Position numbers and translations under genes: made by a program. The notes under the pieces were generated by a model. The model made no database searches and was not told the origin of the DNA. It worked only from the letters and a program-made list of their open reading frames with translations. A DNA stretch of 64,000 bases from Exiguobacterium alkaliphilum 12/1 (GTDB lineage Bacteria > Bacillota > Bacilli > Exiguobacteriales > Exiguobacteriaceae), in contig NZ_JJMW01000071.1 in the NCBI RefSeq assembly GCF_000714435.1, positions 21,324-85,323 on the forward strand, given 5' to 3'. Shown here in pieces: positions 25,831 to 36,429 of this stretch; within the stretch, counting starts at the first letter, position 1, and each line of letters begins with the position of its first letter.

Positions 25831-26667
25831 TCACTTGGTAAAACGCCCGATGAAATCGGCGGTGATACCGACGATAAAAACGAAAAGGACGCCTAGACTC
25901 ATATACGTGAACGGCATCCAAAGTTGCGTCATCAAGTCGAGTGTGATCGAGACGATGACCACGCCATACAACAAGGCGAGGCGGCGTGAAATCTCTTTCT
26001 CACGATAACGGCTCGTCACCGTCGCGCCGAGCGGGGCCCCGATGAACGCGCCGAGGATGAGCGCGGCCGGGACAAGGAAGTCGAGCGTGAGCGACGGCAA
26101 ATAGCTGACGAGTCCTCCGAACGCGATGAACAAGACGGCGGCGAGGCTCGTCCCGACAGCCCGGTGCGTCGAGTAGCCGAGCCAGCTGACGAGGAGCGGG
26201 ACGATGATGAAGCCGCCGCCGATGCCGAGGAGCGCAGACAACAGCCCGGCGATCGCCCCGATGACACCCGCGGCGACGGTCGTGTTTTCTTTCGGTCGGC
26301 GTTTCGATGTTTTCTTTAAGAGCGTAACGGCAAAATAAGATAGGATAGCGAGATAGAACACGTTCAGCAGCCAATCACTCGTACCGGAGAAGGCGAGGAC
26401 GAGCCGGCTCGACAGTTGGGCCGTCACGGCACCAGTCAGTCCGATGAGGAGCCCGGTCGTCCAGGAGACGTTGCCGAGCGACGTATGCCGCTTCGCACCG
26501 GCGAGGCTCGTGCCGACGACGAAGAGCAGAGACGTCGCGACCGCCTCGGCCGCCGTATAACCGCTGAACAACAGCACCGGGACGATGATGACCCCGCCGC
26601 CGATGCCGAAGAACCCGGACAAGGCGCCGACGACGGCGCCGAGCGGGATGAAGAGGAGAGACCACAT
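25831..26667 (-). CDS. TauE/SafE family sulfite/anion exporter
   Basis: A 278-residue membrane protein with eight predicted helices in two homologous halves. Each half carries the family motif in its first hairpin: GFFGIGGGVIIVPVLLF (about residues 18-34) and LLGIGGGFIIVPLLV (about 155-169). TauE/SafE proteins move organosulfonates, sulfite or related small anions; the substrate here is not indicated by neighbours. The start is uncertain: ATG 26667 has only a weak binding site and ATG 26697 would add ten residues. The gene has its own terminator and is divergent from uvrB. Confidence 0.85.
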   Translation of the reverse strand: MWSLLFIPLGAVVGALSGFFGIGGGVIIVPVLLFSGYTAAEAVATSLLFVVGTSLAGAKRHTSLGNVSWTTGLLIGLTGAVTAQLSSRLVLAFSGTSDWLLNVFYLAILSYFAVTLLKKTSKRRPKENTTVAAGVIGAIAGLLSALLGIGGGFIIVPLLVSWLGYSTHRAVGTSLAAVLFIAFGGLVSYLPSLTLDFLVPAALILGAFIGAPLGATVTSRYREKEISRRLALLYGVVIVSITLDLMTQLWMPFTYMSLGVLFVFIVGITADFIGRFTK

Positions 26668-26732
26668 GTCGACCAACTCGTTTCTACATAGATTCATCCT
26701 TTATCATAACGGAATGGGCGACATGTCAGAAG

Positions 26733-26761
26733 CGAATATTTGTTCGTGTATGTGCTATAAT
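26733..26761 (+). promoter_or_regulatory. SOS (LexA/DinR) box overlapping the uvrB promoter
   Basis: CGAATATTTGTTCG (26733-26746) matches the Bacillus SOS box CGAACRNRYGTTCG at 12 of 14 positions. TATAAT (26756-26761) follows ten bases later and is an extended -10 (TGCTATAAT). LexA bound here would block the promoter. uvrBA is a known SOS operon in B. subtilis. Confidence 0.75.
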
Positions 26762-26799
26762 CAAATCAATTATGTAGGAACAGAAAGTGAGGAATCATC

Positions 26800-28770
26800 A
26801 TGGAATCGATCCCGTTCGCATTACAATCGGAATATACGCCGGGAGGTGACCAACCGGAAGCGATTCGACAGCTCGTCGAAGGCGTCAACCGTGGCGACCG
26901 CTACCAGACGTTGCTCGGGGCGACCGGCACCGGCAAGACGTTCACCGTCTCGAACGTCATCCAAGAAGTGAAGAAGCCGACGCTCGTCTTAGCCCACAAC
27001 AAGACGCTCGCCGGCCAGCTCTACTCGGAGTTCAAAGAGTTCTTCCCGAACAACGCCGTCGAATACTTCGTCAGTTATTACGACTATTACCAGCCGGAAG
27101 CGTACGTTCCGTCGACGGACACGTTCATCGAGAAAGACGCGTCGATTAACGATGAGATCGATAAATTGCGTCACTCGGCCACGTCCGCCTTGTTCGAGCG
27201 GGACGACGTCATCATCGTCGCCTCGGTGTCGTGCATCTATGGTCTCGGTAACCCGGAAGAGTACCGCAGTCTCGTCCTCAGTCTCCGTGTCGGAAAAGAG
27301 ATGGGACGCGATGAGATGCTTCGGAAGTTGATTGACATCCAATATGAACGGAACGATATCGATTTCCAGCGCGGACGGTTCCGTGTCCGCGGCGACGTCG
27401 TCGAGATTTTCCCAGCGTCGCGTGACGAGCATTGTATGCGCGTCGAGTTTTTCGGTGACGAGATTGACCGGATTCGCGAGATGGACCCGCTCACGGGCGA
27501 GATTATCGCCGACCGTGAGCACGTCGCCATCTTCCCGGCGTCCCACTTCGTCACGCGTGACGAGAAATTGCAAAAAGCAATCGTCAACATCGAAGCCGAG
27601 CTCGAAGAACAGCTCGAGAAGTTCCGCGAGGAAGGAAAACTGCTCGAGGCGCAACGGCTCGAACAACGGACGAACTACGACCTCGAGATGATGCGCGAGA
27701 TGGGTTACTGTTCCGGGATCGAGAACTATTCCCGGCATTTGAACCTGATGCCCGAGGGCGCGACACCGTACACGCTCATCGACTACTTCCCGAAAGACTT
27801 TCTGCTCGTCGCCGACGAGTCGCACGTGACGCTCCCGCAAGTGCGCGGGATGTACAACGGCGACCAGGCGCGGAAACAAGTGCTCGTCGACCACGGCTTC
27901 CGTTTGCCGTCGGCGAAAGACAACCGTCCGCTCAAGTTCGAGGAGTTCGAGAAGAAGTTGAGCCAGGCGATCTTCATTTCGGCGACGCCGGGTCCGTATG
28001 AGCTCGAACATACGCCGCACATGGTCGAACAGATTATCCGTCCGACGGGCCTCATCGACCCGACGATTGAGATTCATCCGATCAAAGGGCAAATTGACTA
28101 CTTGATGGATCAAATCCGCGAGCGCATCAAACGGGACGAACGTGTCCTCGTGACGACGCTCACAAAAAAGATGGCCGAGGACTTATCTGACTATCTTCGT
28201 GAGGCCGGCATCAAGGTCAACTACATGCACTCGGAGATCAAGACGCTCGAACGGATCGAAATCATCCGCGACCTCCGTCTCGGCAAGTATGACGTGCTCG
28301 TCGGAATCAACTTGCTCCGGGAAGGGCTCGACATCCCGGAAGTGAGTCTCGTCACGATCCTTGACGCCGATAAGGAAGGGTTCCTCCGTTCGGACCGGTC
28401 ACTCATCCAGACGATTGGCCGGGCGGCCCGAAACGCGAACGGACATGTCATCTTGTTCGCCGATAAGATGACCGATTCGATGCAACGCGCTATCGATGAG
28501 ACCGACCGACGGCGGACGATCCAATTGGCTTATAATGAAGAACACGGCATCACCCCGAAGACGATTCGAAAAGAAGTACGCGGTGTCATCCGGGCGACGG
28601 TCGATGCCGAGGAGGAAGTGCTCGAGTCGCTCAGCTCGATGAAGCCGGCCGAGCGCGAGGCGGCAATCGCCAAACTAGAAGAAGAAATGAAACAAGCGGC
28701 CCGCGACCTCCAGTTCGAGCGGGCGGCCGAATTGCGTGACTTAATCTTGGAGTTGAAGGTAGGGAGTTAA
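26800..28770 (+). CDS. uvrB: Excinuclease ABC subunit B
   Basis: UvrB is the damage-verification helicase of nucleotide-excision repair; it is loaded by UvrA and recruits UvrC. The 656-residue protein has Walker A GATGTGKT (about residues 39-46), the beta-hairpin region [20 protein letters not shown], helicase motif VI in [12 protein letters not shown], and the C-terminal UVR coiled coil ([20 protein letters not shown]) that binds UvrC. Length fits the family (661 in B. subtilis). GAGGAA precedes the ATG. The stop is followed directly by the uvrA start. An SOS box lies upstream. The csbA gene before uvrB in B. subtilis is not present. Confidence 0.99.
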   Translation: MESIPFALQSEYTPGGDQPEAIRQLVEGVNRGDRYQTLLGATGTGKTFTVSNVIQEVKKPTLVLAHNKTLAGQLYSEFKEFFPNNAVEYFVSYYDYYQPEAYVPSTDTFIEKDASINDEIDKLRHSATSALFERDDVIIVASVSCIYGLGNPEEYRSLVLSLRVGKEMGRDEMLRKLIDIQYERNDIDFQRGRFRVRGDVVEIFPASRDEHCMRVEFFGDEIDRIREMDPLTGEIIADREHVAIFPASHFVTRDEKLQKAIVNIEAELEEQLEKFREEGKLLEAQRLEQRTNYDLEMMREMGYCSGIENYSRHLNLMPEGATPYTLIDYFPKDFLLVADESHVTLPQVRGMYNGDQARKQVLVDHGFRLPSAKDNRPLKFEEFEKKLSQAIFISATPGPYELEHTPHMVEQIIRPTGLIDPTIEIHPIKGQIDYLMDQIRERIKRDERVLVTTLTKKMAEDLSDYLREAGIKVNYMHSEIKTLERIEIIRDLRLGKYDVLVGINLLREGLDIPEVSLVTILDADKEGFLRSDRSLIQTIGRAARNANGHVILFADKMTDSMQRAIDETDRRRTIQLAYNEEHGITPKTIRKEVRGVIRATVDAEEEVLESLSSMKPAEREAAIAKLEEEMKQAARDLQFERAAELRDLILELKVGS

Positions 28771-31644
28771 ATGGCTGAGAAGAAAAATGCGATCGTCATC
28801 AAAGGGGCGCGCGTCAACAACTTGAAAAACATTGATATCGAGATTCCTCGGGACCAACTCGTCGTCTTGACGGGTCTGTCCGGTTCCGGGAAGTCTTCGC
28901 TTGCCTTCGATACGATTTACGCGGAAGGGCAGCGCCGCTACGTCGAGAGCTTGTCCGCGTATGCAAGGCAGTTCCTTGGGCAGATGGACAAACCGGACGT
29001 CGACACGATCGAGGGTCTCAGTCCGGCCATCTCGATTGACCAGAAGACGACGAGCCGGAACCCGCGCTCGACCGTCGGGACGGTGACGGAGATTTACGAC
29101 TACTTACGGCTCTTGTTCGCCCGGATCGGGAAACCGGTCTGTCCGAACCACGGCATCGAGATCTCGAGCCAGACGATCTCGCAGATGGTCGACCAAGTGA
29201 TGGAGCTACCGGAGAAGACGCGCCTGCAAATTCTCGCCCCGATCGTCTCCGGACGAAAAGGGACGCATGTGAAAGTGTTCGACTCGCTCAAGAAAGAAGG
29301 GTTCGTCCGTGTCCGCGTCAACGGGGAAACGATCGAACTGACGGACGAGATCGAGCTCGACAAGAACAAGAAACATTCGATTGAAGTCGTCGTCGACCGT
29401 CTCGTCGTCCGACCTGACGTCGAAGGACGGCTCGCCGATTCGCTCGAGACGGCGCTCCGCCTCGCGGACGGCCGGGCCATCATCGACAAGATGGACGGGA
29501 CGGAGCTCCTCTTCAGCGAGCATCATGCCTGTCCGATTTGCGGCTTCTCGATCGGGGAACTCGAACCGCGCATGTTCTCGTTCAACTCACCGTTCGGCGC
29601 ATGCCCGACGTGTGACGGACTCGGGACGAAACTCGACGTCGACCCGGAACTCGTCATCCCCGACGCGACGAAGACGTTGAAAGAAGGCGCGGTCGCCGCG
29701 TGGCAGCCGACGAGTTCGCAATATTACCCACAACTGCTCGCGGCGATGTGCAACCATTTCGAAATCGACATGGACGTCCCGTTCGAGCGGTTGTCGAAAC
29801 GCGACCAGGACCTCGTTTTGAATGGGACGGACGAAGAGTCGTTCCTGTTCCGCTACGAGAACGATTTCGGCCAAGTCCGGACGAACACGATTTTCTTCGA
29901 AGGGGTGCTCCGAAACATCGAGCGCCGCTACAAAGAGACGACGTCCGACTATATCCGCGAACAGATGGAGATGTATATGGCGACGCACGCCTGTCCGACG
30001 TGTAGCGGTTACCGGTTGAAAGAAGAGACGCTCGCCGTGAAAATCACGGGCCACCATATCGGGCAAGTGACCGAGCTGTCGGTCGTCAACGCGATCAACT
30101 TGTTCGACGCCATCACGAACGAGTTGAGTGAGAAAGACATCGCCATCGCCCGCCTCATCTTGCAAGAGATTTGTGAGCGGCTCAGCTTCTTGAACAACGT
30201 CGGACTCGACTATTTGACGCTGTCACGGGCAGCCGGGACGCTCTCAGGCGGCGAGGCGCAACGGATTCGACTCGCCACGCAAATCGGGTCGCGCCTCACA
30301 GGCGTCTTGTACGTCTTGGACGAGCCGTCCATCGGGCTACACCAGCGTGACAACGACCGCTTGATCGCGACGCTCAAACAGATGCGCGATATCGGCAACA
30401 CGCTCATCGTCGTCGAACACGACGAAGACACGATGATGGAAGCCGACTATTTGATCGACATCGGGCCTGGGGCCGGAGAACATGGCGGGGAAGTCATCGC
30501 CGCCGGGACGCCGAAGCAGCTCATGAAAAATAAGAAATCGCTCACCGGTCAATACTTAGCGGGCAAAAAGTTCATCCCGCTGCCGACCGAACGAAAAGTA
30601 CCGGACGAGCGCTTCCTCAAGATTTTGAAGGCGGAAGAGAACAACTTGAAAGGGGTCGATGTGTCGATCCCGCTCGGCATGTTTATCGCCGTCACCGGGG
30701 TATCCGGGTCCGGGAAGTCGACGCTCATCAACGAGATTCTGTACAAGTCGCTCGCCCATCACATCAACCGGGCCAAAGCGAAGCCAGGGAAACACAAGAA
30801 GATTGAAGGGCTCGACCAGATTGACAAAGTCATCGACATCGACCAGTCCCCGATCGGACGGACACCGCGGTCGAACCCGGCGACGTACACGGGCGTGTTC
30901 GATGATATCCGCGACGTGTTCGCCTCGACGAACGAAGCGAAGATGCGCGGCTATAAGAAAGGCCGCTTCAGTTTCAACGTCAAAGGTGGGCGCTGTGAGG
31001 CGTGCCGCGGCGACGGGATTATCAAAATCGAGATGCACTTCCTTCCGGACGTGTACGTGCCGTGTGAGGTGTGTCACGGGAAACGCTATAACCGTGAGAC
31101 GCTCGAAGTGAAGTATAAAGGGAAGACGATCGCCGACGTCCTCGACATGACGATTGAGGAAGGGCTCGACTTCTTTGACAAAATTCCGAAAATTAAGCGC
31201 AAGATTCAGACGATCTTTGACGTCGGTCTCGGCTACATGAAGCTCGGCCAGCCGGCGACAGAACTGTCGGGCGGGGAGGCGCAGCGCGTCAAGCTCGCCT
31301 CGGAGCTCCATAAACGCTCGACCGGGAAGACGATTTACATCTTGGATGAACCGACGACGGGACTCCATGTCGACGATATCGCCCGGCTGTTGAAAGTCCT
31401 GCAGCGCCTCGTCGAGAACGGGGACACGGTGCTCGTCATCGAGCACAACCTCGACGTCATCAAGTCGGCCGACTACTTGATCGACCTCGGTCCGGAAGGC
31501 GGTGACGGCGGCGGGACGATCGTCGCGACGGGGACACCAGAAGAGGTCGCCGAAGTGGCGGCATCGTATACCGGAAAGTATTTGAAGCCGGTATTAGTAC
31601 GGGATGCGGCCCGGGCGAAACCGAAAGCAGGAAAACGGAAGTAA
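28771..31644 (+). CDS. uvrA: Excinuclease ABC subunit A
   Basis: UvrA is the dimeric ATPase that finds distorted DNA and loads UvrB. The 957-residue protein has two ABC modules: Walker A motifs GLSGSGKSS (near residue 31) and GVSGSGKST (near 640), signatures [11 protein letters not shown] and [11 protein letters not shown], and two zinc modules, CPIC and later [20 protein letters not shown]. Length matches B. subtilis UvrA (957). The ATG touches the uvrB stop, with GGGAG inside the end of uvrB, so the pair is translationally coupled. A basic, Lys-rich tail ends the protein. Confidence 0.99.
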   Translation: MAEKKNAIVIKGARVNNLKNIDIEIPRDQLVVLTGLSGSGKSSLAFDTIYAEGQRRYVESLSAYARQFLGQMDKPDVDTIEGLSPAISIDQKTTSRNPRSTVGTVTEIYDYLRLLFARIGKPVCPNHGIEISSQTISQMVDQVMELPEKTRLQILAPIVSGRKGTHVKVFDSLKKEGFVRVRVNGETIELTDEIELDKNKKHSIEVVVDRLVVRPDVEGRLADSLETALRLADGRAIIDKMDGTELLFSEHHACPICGFSIGELEPRMFSFNSPFGACPTCDGLGTKLDVDPELVIPDATKTLKEGAVAAWQPTSSQYYPQLLAAMCNHFEIDMDVPFERLSKRDQDLVLNGTDEESFLFRYENDFGQVRTNTIFFEGVLRNIERRYKETTSDYIREQMEMYMATHACPTCSGYRLKEETLAVKITGHHIGQVTELSVVNAINLFDAITNELSEKDIAIARLILQEICERLSFLNNVGLDYLTLSRAAGTLSGGEAQRIRLATQIGSRLTGVLYVLDEPSIGLHQRDNDRLIATLKQMRDIGNTLIVVEHDEDTMMEADYLIDIGPGAGEHGGEVIAAGTPKQLMKNKKSLTGQYLAGKKFIPLPTERKVPDERFLKILKAEENNLKGVDVSIPLGMFIAVTGVSGSGKSTLINEILYKSLAHHINRAKAKPGKHKKIEGLDQIDKVIDIDQSPIGRTPRSNPATYTGVFDDIRDVFASTNEAKMRGYKKGRFSFNVKGGRCEACRGDGIIKIEMHFLPDVYVPCEVCHGKRYNRETLEVKYKGKTIADVLDMTIEEGLDFFDKIPKIKRKIQTIFDVGLGYMKLGQPATELSGGEAQRVKLASELHKRSTGKTIYILDEPTTGLHVDDIARLLKVLQRLVENGDTVLVIEHNLDVIKSADYLIDLGPEGGDGGGTIVATGTPEEVAEVAASYTGKYLKPVLVRDAARAKPKAGKRK

Positions 31645-31709
31645 GGTATAGAAATGATGAGAAACGGGAACATGATTGACGTGTATCCAATTCGAAGGGG
31701 GAAATGAAC

Positions 31710-32879
31710 GTGAAACAAGAAATGCGTGAACTGATTCTCCAGCAAGTGAAAGACGGCAAGTTGACGATCGAGGAAGGCATGACCCAACTCGAACGGCTCG
31801 AACGGTTAGAGCCCGAGCGTGTCCAAGCGCTTGAGGCGCAACAAGAGACAGAGAAGGTCGACGCCTACTCGGTCGAGTCGCTGACGACGAAATTGACGTC
31901 GGCGGTCGAAGGGCTCGTCACGAAACTGCGGGACAGCGATTTCTCGTTCAGCTCGAACTTCGGGCCGGAAGTGACGTACTCGAAGTCGTTCCCGTTCACC
32001 GGGACTGACATCGCGCTCGACTTGTTCAACGCCTCGGCGACGATCGTCTCGTCGGACAACGACGAATGTGAACTCATCGTCACCGGCCGTCCGCTCCGCC
32101 AGCAAGATGCGGACAAGGCGCTCGAACAGCTGCAATCGGCCGTGAAACACTCGGTCATCGGGGACCGTCTCGTCGTCTCGCTCCGTGACAAACTCGTCCG
32201 GGCGCACGTCGAGCTATACGTCCCGCATCATCATTTCGACCACCTGCACGTCCAGACGCTCAACGGGGAAGTCCGTGCCGACGGGCTCGATGTCGAGAGT
32301 GTGCGCGTCCAGACGGCGAACGGTCGCGTCGTGCTCCATGAGGTCCATGCCTCGGAACTCCTCCTCAACACAGGGAACGGCACGGTCGAGGTCGACGGTG
32401 TCGAGACCGAGCTCGTCCACGCCCGGACCGGCAACGGTGCGGTCATCGTGAGCGGGAAGTATGACAAAGCCTCGCTCAAGACCGGCAACGGCAACATCCG
32501 GGCCGAACTGGCGACGGCACGTCCGGCCAAGTTCGAACTCGCCTCGCTCGCGGGGAACATCCGTCTCGTCTTGCCGCACGGCGCCGAGGTCGAAGGGGAG
32601 CTCGAGACGAACTTCGGAGGACTCCACTGCAACTTGGACGAACTCGAGATCGTCCGCGACCGGAAAGACGTCGCCCAGCGACGCCTCGAATTCATCTCGG
32701 GCCGTGGCCAGACGCCGCGCATCGAGGTCGAGGCCGGAACGCGTACCGGAACGATCGACCTCGAGCACGGCTCGCAGCATACGCCGTCGACGTTCCTCGA
32801 AGAAGACAAGCATGAACCGGTGGACCCGGTCGACCCGGTCAATCCGGGTGACTTGAACAATCCGTTCCATCAGAAGTGA
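31710..32879 (+). CDS. YvlB-like DUF4097 protein
   Basis: A 389-residue protein. An N-terminal helical segment (QVKDGKLTIEEGMTQLERL) resembles the SHOCT-like motif of YvlB; residues 90-340 form a DUF4097 beta-helix-like domain with repeats such as VRVQTANGRVVLHEV, LLNTGNGTVEVDGV and LKTGNGNIRAEL; the tail is Pro/Asp-rich (EPVDPVDPVNPGDL). DUF4097 proteins are putative adhesin or envelope-stress proteins; B. subtilis yvlB lies in the yvlABCD operon between uvrA and hprK, so position supports the call. AAGGGGG is 8 bases before GTG 31710 and 2 before ATG 31704; I prefer 31710. No signal peptide is seen. Confidence 0.82.
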   Translation: MKQEMRELILQQVKDGKLTIEEGMTQLERLERLEPERVQALEAQQETEKVDAYSVESLTTKLTSAVEGLVTKLRDSDFSFSSNFGPEVTYSKSFPFTGTDIALDLFNASATIVSSDNDECELIVTGRPLRQQDADKALEQLQSAVKHSVIGDRLVVSLRDKLVRAHVELYVPHHHFDHLHVQTLNGEVRADGLDVESVRVQTANGRVVLHEVHASELLLNTGNGTVEVDGVETELVHARTGNGAVIVSGKYDKASLKTGNGNIRAELATARPAKFELASLAGNIRLVLPHGAEVEGELETNFGGLHCNLDELEIVRDRKDVAQRRLEFISGRGQTPRIEVEAGTRTGTIDLEHGSQHTPSTFLEEDKHEPVDPVDPVNPGDLNNPFHQK

Positions 32880-32885
32880 TACACG

Positions 32886-32913
32886 ACCCGGAGGCGATGC
32901 CCCGGGTTCTTTT
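32886..32913 (+). terminator. Terminator after the DUF4097 gene
   Basis: ACCCGG and CCGGGT flank a 10-base loop, followed by TCTTTT. Confidence 0.7.
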
Positions 32914-32929
32914 ATAGAGGGGGGATGAG

Positions 32930-33289
32930 ATGCGACGATTTGTTTCAGTGTCCGGATGGATGATGATCGCGGTGCTGTTGCTCGTCGGATGTGACGAGGA
33001 GCAGCGCGTCGTCAACGGAAATGAGCCGGCTGACGACGAAGCCATCGCCGTCGCTTGGGCGTATGTAACCGCTCGAAACTGGGAAGAACCTGCAATCAAT
33101 GCGGGAGGAAGTGCTGAGGTACAGCGTGTCACGGTCGATCACGGCTATGAACTGTTAGATGATACGTATTTTGGGAGCGAGGTGCTCGCAGTGTCGTTCG
33201 CGTCTGAACCGGACAGTGTCGTTGGTGTCCCGACAATTTTAGTCGAGCCGGAGTCGGACACCGTGGTCGGCTATATGCCGGGTGAATGA
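32930..33289 (+). CDS. Small lipoprotein, function unknown
   Basis: A 119-residue exported lipoprotein. Residues 1-20 form a signal peptide with lipobox LLVGC; the mature part is acidic, with two beta-rich segments (EVLAVSFASEPDSVVGVPTI and VEPESDTVVGYMPGE). The pattern of an alternating-hydrophobic C-terminal half resembles small periplasmic or extracellular domains, but I do not recognise a family. GGGGGGATGAG precedes ATG 32930. Codon use is like that of the neighbours. It lies between two terminators and is probably transcribed alone or with the DUF4097 gene by read-through. Confidence 0.7.
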   Translation: MRRFVSVSGWMMIAVLLLVGCDEEQRVVNGNEPADDEAIAVAWAYVTARNWEEPAINAGGSAEVQRVTVDHGYELLDDTYFGSEVLAVSFASEPDSVVGVPTILVEPESDTVVGYMPGE

Positions 33290-33453
33290 CAGAATCATCG
33301 AAAACCTCGAGTCCAAGTCGGACATCATCAGGATTGCCCTTTCCATTGAGTCGGTTACGTCCTGTTTAGTCCGTAACGGGAAAGACGTACAGCGCCGCCC
33401 GAAAGCCCGCCCCTCAGGAAAGCGGCGTGCGGCCAGGGTGGCTAAAGGACGAT

Positions 33454-33501
33454 CAAACAAAGGAGCATCATCCCGAGTGGGACGACGCTCCTTTGTTTGA
33501 C
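33454..33501. terminator. Long bidirectional hairpin
   Basis: A 14-base-pair stem (TCAAACAAAGGAGC and GCTCCTTTGTTTGA) encloses a smaller CCC/GGG stem. It separates the lipoprotein gene from the converging membrane-protein gene. Confidence 0.85.
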
Positions 33502-33516
33502 GTTTGTGCCGTCTGG

Positions 33517-33873
33517 TCACAGGTTCATCTCATACTCCATCTGTTCCCAGTCCATCATCGGTGCGTCGTATAACGTGAACGAGCCGATAATCAACAAGAT
33601 GAACAGAATCGGTCCGGCGATAAGCAGAATAATCCCGAGGTTGCGCATCTTTTTCGACCGGTTCCAGTAGAAGATGATGGCGACGATCATCGAGATGAGC
33701 GAGCCGGATAAGAAGAAGCCGACGATGTTCAAGATGAATAATAACAGGACCGTTTCGTTTTTCGTCGCAGCGTACTCACGCCACATGTCGACAAGCGACT
33801 TGATGAGATAGACGAGTGCCGCAATCGCGACGATGAAGATAAAGATGACGGCAATCAAAAATAGTGAGTTCAT
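33517..33873 (-). CDS. Small membrane protein, function unknown
   Basis: A 118-residue protein with three hydrophobic segments (about residues 3-24, 44-68 and 78-100) and an acidic, Met-rich C-terminus (DAPMMDWEQMEYEMNL). It resembles small Bacillales YvlD/YvlA-class membrane proteins in size, but the sequence does not match any I know. AGGAGGAGG lies 8 bases before ATG 33873; a GTG at 33882 overlaps that site and is excluded. In B. subtilis the matching interval before hprK also holds small membrane genes (yvlC, yvlD), which is suggestive only. Confidence 0.72.
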   Translation of the reverse strand: MNSLFLIAVIFIFIVAIAALVYLIKSLVDMWREYAATKNETVLLLFILNIVGFFLSGSLISMIVAIIFYWNRSKKMRNLGIILLIAGPILFILLIIGSFTLYDAPMMDWEQMEYEMNL

Positions 33874-34022
33874 GAATTTCACCTCCTCCTAGTGGTCTAT
33901 ACCCTATTTACGATGCCGAGACGAATTTGTTTCATTTTTTCTGACACGCCACGACTCACTTTCGCTGACGCCAATCGTAGAGAGTTATGATACAATAATG
34001 AGCGTGAAAGGGGCAGATACTC

Positions 34023-34961
34023 ATGCAAAATATCGTACGTACGGCTCAACTCGTTGAACGCTTCAAGTTGAAAGTCGTTGCAGGTGAAGAAGGACTCCAC
34101 CGTCCTGTCGTCACACCTGACCTCAGTCGTCCGGGGCTCGTCCTCGCCGGCTACTATACGCACTATGCGAAGAACCGCCTGCAAGTGCTCGGGAAGACGG
34201 AGCTCACGTTCTACGCGAGCCTGTCCGAGGAGAGTCGCCGCGAACGCGCGAAGATTCTTTGCACCGAGCTGACACCGGGCATTCTCATCACGCGCGGCTT
34301 CGATATCCCAAAAGAGATTCAAGAACAGGCCGAGGCGGCGAACGTGCCGCTCATGCAGACGAACGCGGTGACGACGTCCATCGAGTCACAAATCACGAAC
34401 TTCCTCGAGATGGAGCTCGCACCGATGACGGCGATGCATGGCGTGCTCGTCGACATTTACGGCGTCGGTGTCTTGATTAAAGGCCAGAGCGGTGTCGGGA
34501 AATCCGAGACGGCGCTCGAGCTCGTCAAGCGCGGCCATCGTCTCGTCGCCGATGACTCGGTCGAGATTCGCCAGACGGGCGACCAACTGCTCGTCGGGTC
34601 GGCACCGAAACTCATCCGGCACTTGCTCGAGATTCGCGGAATCGGCATCATCGATGTCATGACGCTCTTCGGAGCCGGGGCCGTTCGCTCGCACAAGAAG
34701 ATAAGTCTCATCGTCAACCTCGAGAACTGGGATGCGGGGAAAGTATATGACCGTGTCGGGCTCGACCATAACACGATGAAGATTATCGACAGCGAAGTAC
34801 CGCTCCTCACGATCCCGGTCCGTCCGGGACGTAACTTGGCCGTCATCGTCGAAGTCGCGGCGATGAACTATCGCCTGCAAAACATGGGCATCAATACCGC
34901 GGAAGAGTTCGCCGAACGTCTCGCGAACGCGATCCACGATAACGAAGGGGAGATGGAATGA
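34023..34961 (+). CDS. hprK: HPr kinase/phosphorylase
   Basis: HprK phosphorylates and dephosphorylates Ser46 of HPr in response to glycolytic intermediates and so controls CcpA-dependent catabolite repression. The 312-residue protein has the P-loop GQSGVGKS (154-161), the HPr-binding signature [20 protein letters not shown] and an acidic C-terminus. The length equals the B. subtilis protein. GAAAGGGG precedes the ATG. Its stop overlaps the lgt start (ATGA), as in B. subtilis, where hprK-lgt-ppaX are co-transcribed. Its presence supports reading the cre-like sequences in this window as functional. Confidence 0.98.
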   Translation: MQNIVRTAQLVERFKLKVVAGEEGLHRPVVTPDLSRPGLVLAGYYTHYAKNRLQVLGKTELTFYASLSEESRRERAKILCTELTPGILITRGFDIPKEIQEQAEAANVPLMQTNAVTTSIESQITNFLEMELAPMTAMHGVLVDIYGVGVLIKGQSGVGKSETALELVKRGHRLVADDSVEIRQTGDQLLVGSAPKLIRHLLEIRGIGIIDVMTLFGAGAVRSHKKISLIVNLENWDAGKVYDRVGLDHNTMKIIDSEVPLLTIPVRPGRNLAVIVEVAAMNYRLQNMGINTAEEFAERLANAIHDNEGEME

Positions 34962-35779
34962 TGGTGGAGCCGACGTTTGATCGTGTAGCGTTTGAAATCG
35001 GGTCGCTCCCGATTTACTGGTACGGGATGATTATCGCCTTCGGGGCGATGCTCGGACTTGTACTCGCCTTGTTCGAAGCGAAACGGATCAACTATGATTC
35101 GGAACGACTCGTCGACGTCGTCATCTGGTCGATCCCAATCAGTATCGTCTTCGCCCGTGTGTATTACGTGGTCTTCCAGTGGGACTACTATAGCCAAAAC
35201 CTCGGGCAAATCATCGACATCCGGCAAGGCGGGATCGCCATCCACGGGGCGATTTTTGGGGCGCTCCTCGTCGTCGTGATTTACAGCATGCGCAAGTCGA
35301 TGTCGTTCTGGAAAGTGACCGACATCCTCGCGCCGTCGCTCCTGCTCGGACAAGCGGTTGGGCGTTGGGGCAACTTCATGAACCAAGAAGCGCACGGCGA
35401 TGAGACGACGCGTAGCTTCCTCGAAGGAACGCTCCGTCTCCCGGACTGGATCGTCAACCAGATGTTCATCGACGGCGTGTATTACTTGCCGACGTTCTTG
35501 TTCGAGAGCGTTTGGAACATCCTCGGTGTCATTCTGCTCGTCGTCTGGCGCGTGGTCGGCAATCCGCCGCGTGGCTACATCTTCTTGTCGTACTTCGTCT
35601 GGTACTCGGTCGGCCGCTTCTATATCGAAGGGCTCCGGACGGACAGCCTCATGGCAGGCGACTTGCGGACGGCTCAAATCGTCTCGATTTTGATGATCGT
35701 CTTCGGTATCGTCATGATGGTCGTGCGCCGCAAAGCGAAACGGTATGATGACCCTTCAGAGAAAGGACTGTTTGATTGA
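34958..35779 (+). CDS. lgt: Prolipoprotein diacylglyceryl transferase
   Basis: Lgt transfers diacylglycerol from phosphatidylglycerol to the lipobox Cys of prelipoproteins in the membrane, and would act on the lipoproteins encoded here (2866, 15368, 32930). The 273-residue protein has seven membrane helices and the signature [17 protein letters not shown] with its essential Arg and Asn; the early His of [10 protein letters not shown] is also present. GGGGAG precedes ATG 34958, which overlaps the hprK stop. The stop overlaps the next start. Confidence 0.98.
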   Translation: MMVEPTFDRVAFEIGSLPIYWYGMIIAFGAMLGLVLALFEAKRINYDSERLVDVVIWSIPISIVFARVYYVVFQWDYYSQNLGQIIDIRQGGIAIHGAIFGALLVVVIYSMRKSMSFWKVTDILAPSLLLGQAVGRWGNFMNQEAHGDETTRSFLEGTLRLPDWIVNQMFIDGVYYLPTFLFESVWNILGVILLVVWRVVGNPPRGYIFLSYFVWYSVGRFYIEGLRTDSLMAGDLRTAQIVSILMIVFGIVMMVVRRKAKRYDDPSEKGLFD

Positions 35780-36429
35780 TGGATACGTTACTGTTTGATT
35801 TGGACGGGACGTTGCTCGACACGAACCCGCTCATCCTCGCGAGCTTCCGGCACACGCTCGGCTACTACTTCCCGGACGAGACGTATCGGGATGAAGACTT
35901 GTACCCGTTCATCGGCCCGACGCTCGAGAAGTCGTTCCGTGAGCTGAACGAGCCGGAATGGAAAGAGATGCAGGCGTTTTACCGGAGCTTCAACATCGCG
36001 ATGCACGATGCCCTCGTCGCCGAGTACCCGGGCGTCATCGAAGGACTCTATCGCCTGCACGCGAAGGGCTATAAGATGGGTGTCGTCACGTCGAAAGGAC
36101 GTCCGGTCGTCGAGCAAGGCTTGCGCCTGTTCAACATCGACCATTTGTTCGACGTCGTCATCACGGCCGACGACGTCGAAAACGAGAAGCCGCACCCTGA
36201 ACCGGTCGAACGTGCCCTCCGCGCGCTCGAATCCGCGCCGGAACGCGCCGTCATGGTCGGGGACAACGACACGGACATCTTCAGCGGCAAGAACGCCGGG
36301 ACGAAGACGGTCGCCGTCGGCTGGGCGCTGAAGGGCCGCGCCTTCCTCGAGTCGCTCGAGCCGGATGTCATCATCGAGTCGATGGAGCATTTCGAGGCGT
36401 GGCTCGACGAGGTCACGGTCCATGCGTAA
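35779..36429 (+). CDS. ppaX: Pyrophosphatase PpaX-like HAD hydrolase
   Basis: In B. subtilis PpaX hydrolyses the pyrophosphate released when HprK dephosphorylates HPr with inorganic phosphate, pulling that reaction forward. The 216-residue protein is a HAD phosphatase with motif I DLDGTLLDTN, motif II VVTSKG, the Lys in ENEKPHPEP and motif III VGDNDTDIF. The B. subtilis enzyme also has 216 residues. Position right after hprK-lgt supports this identity over a phosphoglycolate phosphatase. ATG 35779 shares its A with the lgt stop; an in-frame TTG three bases earlier is unlikely. Confidence 0.92.
   Translation: MDTLLFDLDGTLLDTNPLILASFRHTLGYYFPDETYRDEDLYPFIGPTLEKSFRELNEPEWKEMQAFYRSFNIAMHDALVAEYPGVIEGLYRLHAKGYKMGVVTSKGRPVVEQGLRLFNIDHLFDVVITADDVENEKPHPEPVERALRALESAPERAVMVGDNDTDIFSGKNAGTKTVAVGWALKGRAFLESLEPDVIIESMEHFEAWLDEVTVHA

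Noticed and set aside
26989..28113. 374-codon minus-strand frame inside uvrB
   Set aside because: Same antisense effect of codon bias; no binding site and no family resemblance.
33282..33500. 72-codon frame overlapping the lipoprotein end
   Set aside because: It starts inside the previous gene, has no binding site, and ends in a terminator stem; codon use is atypical.
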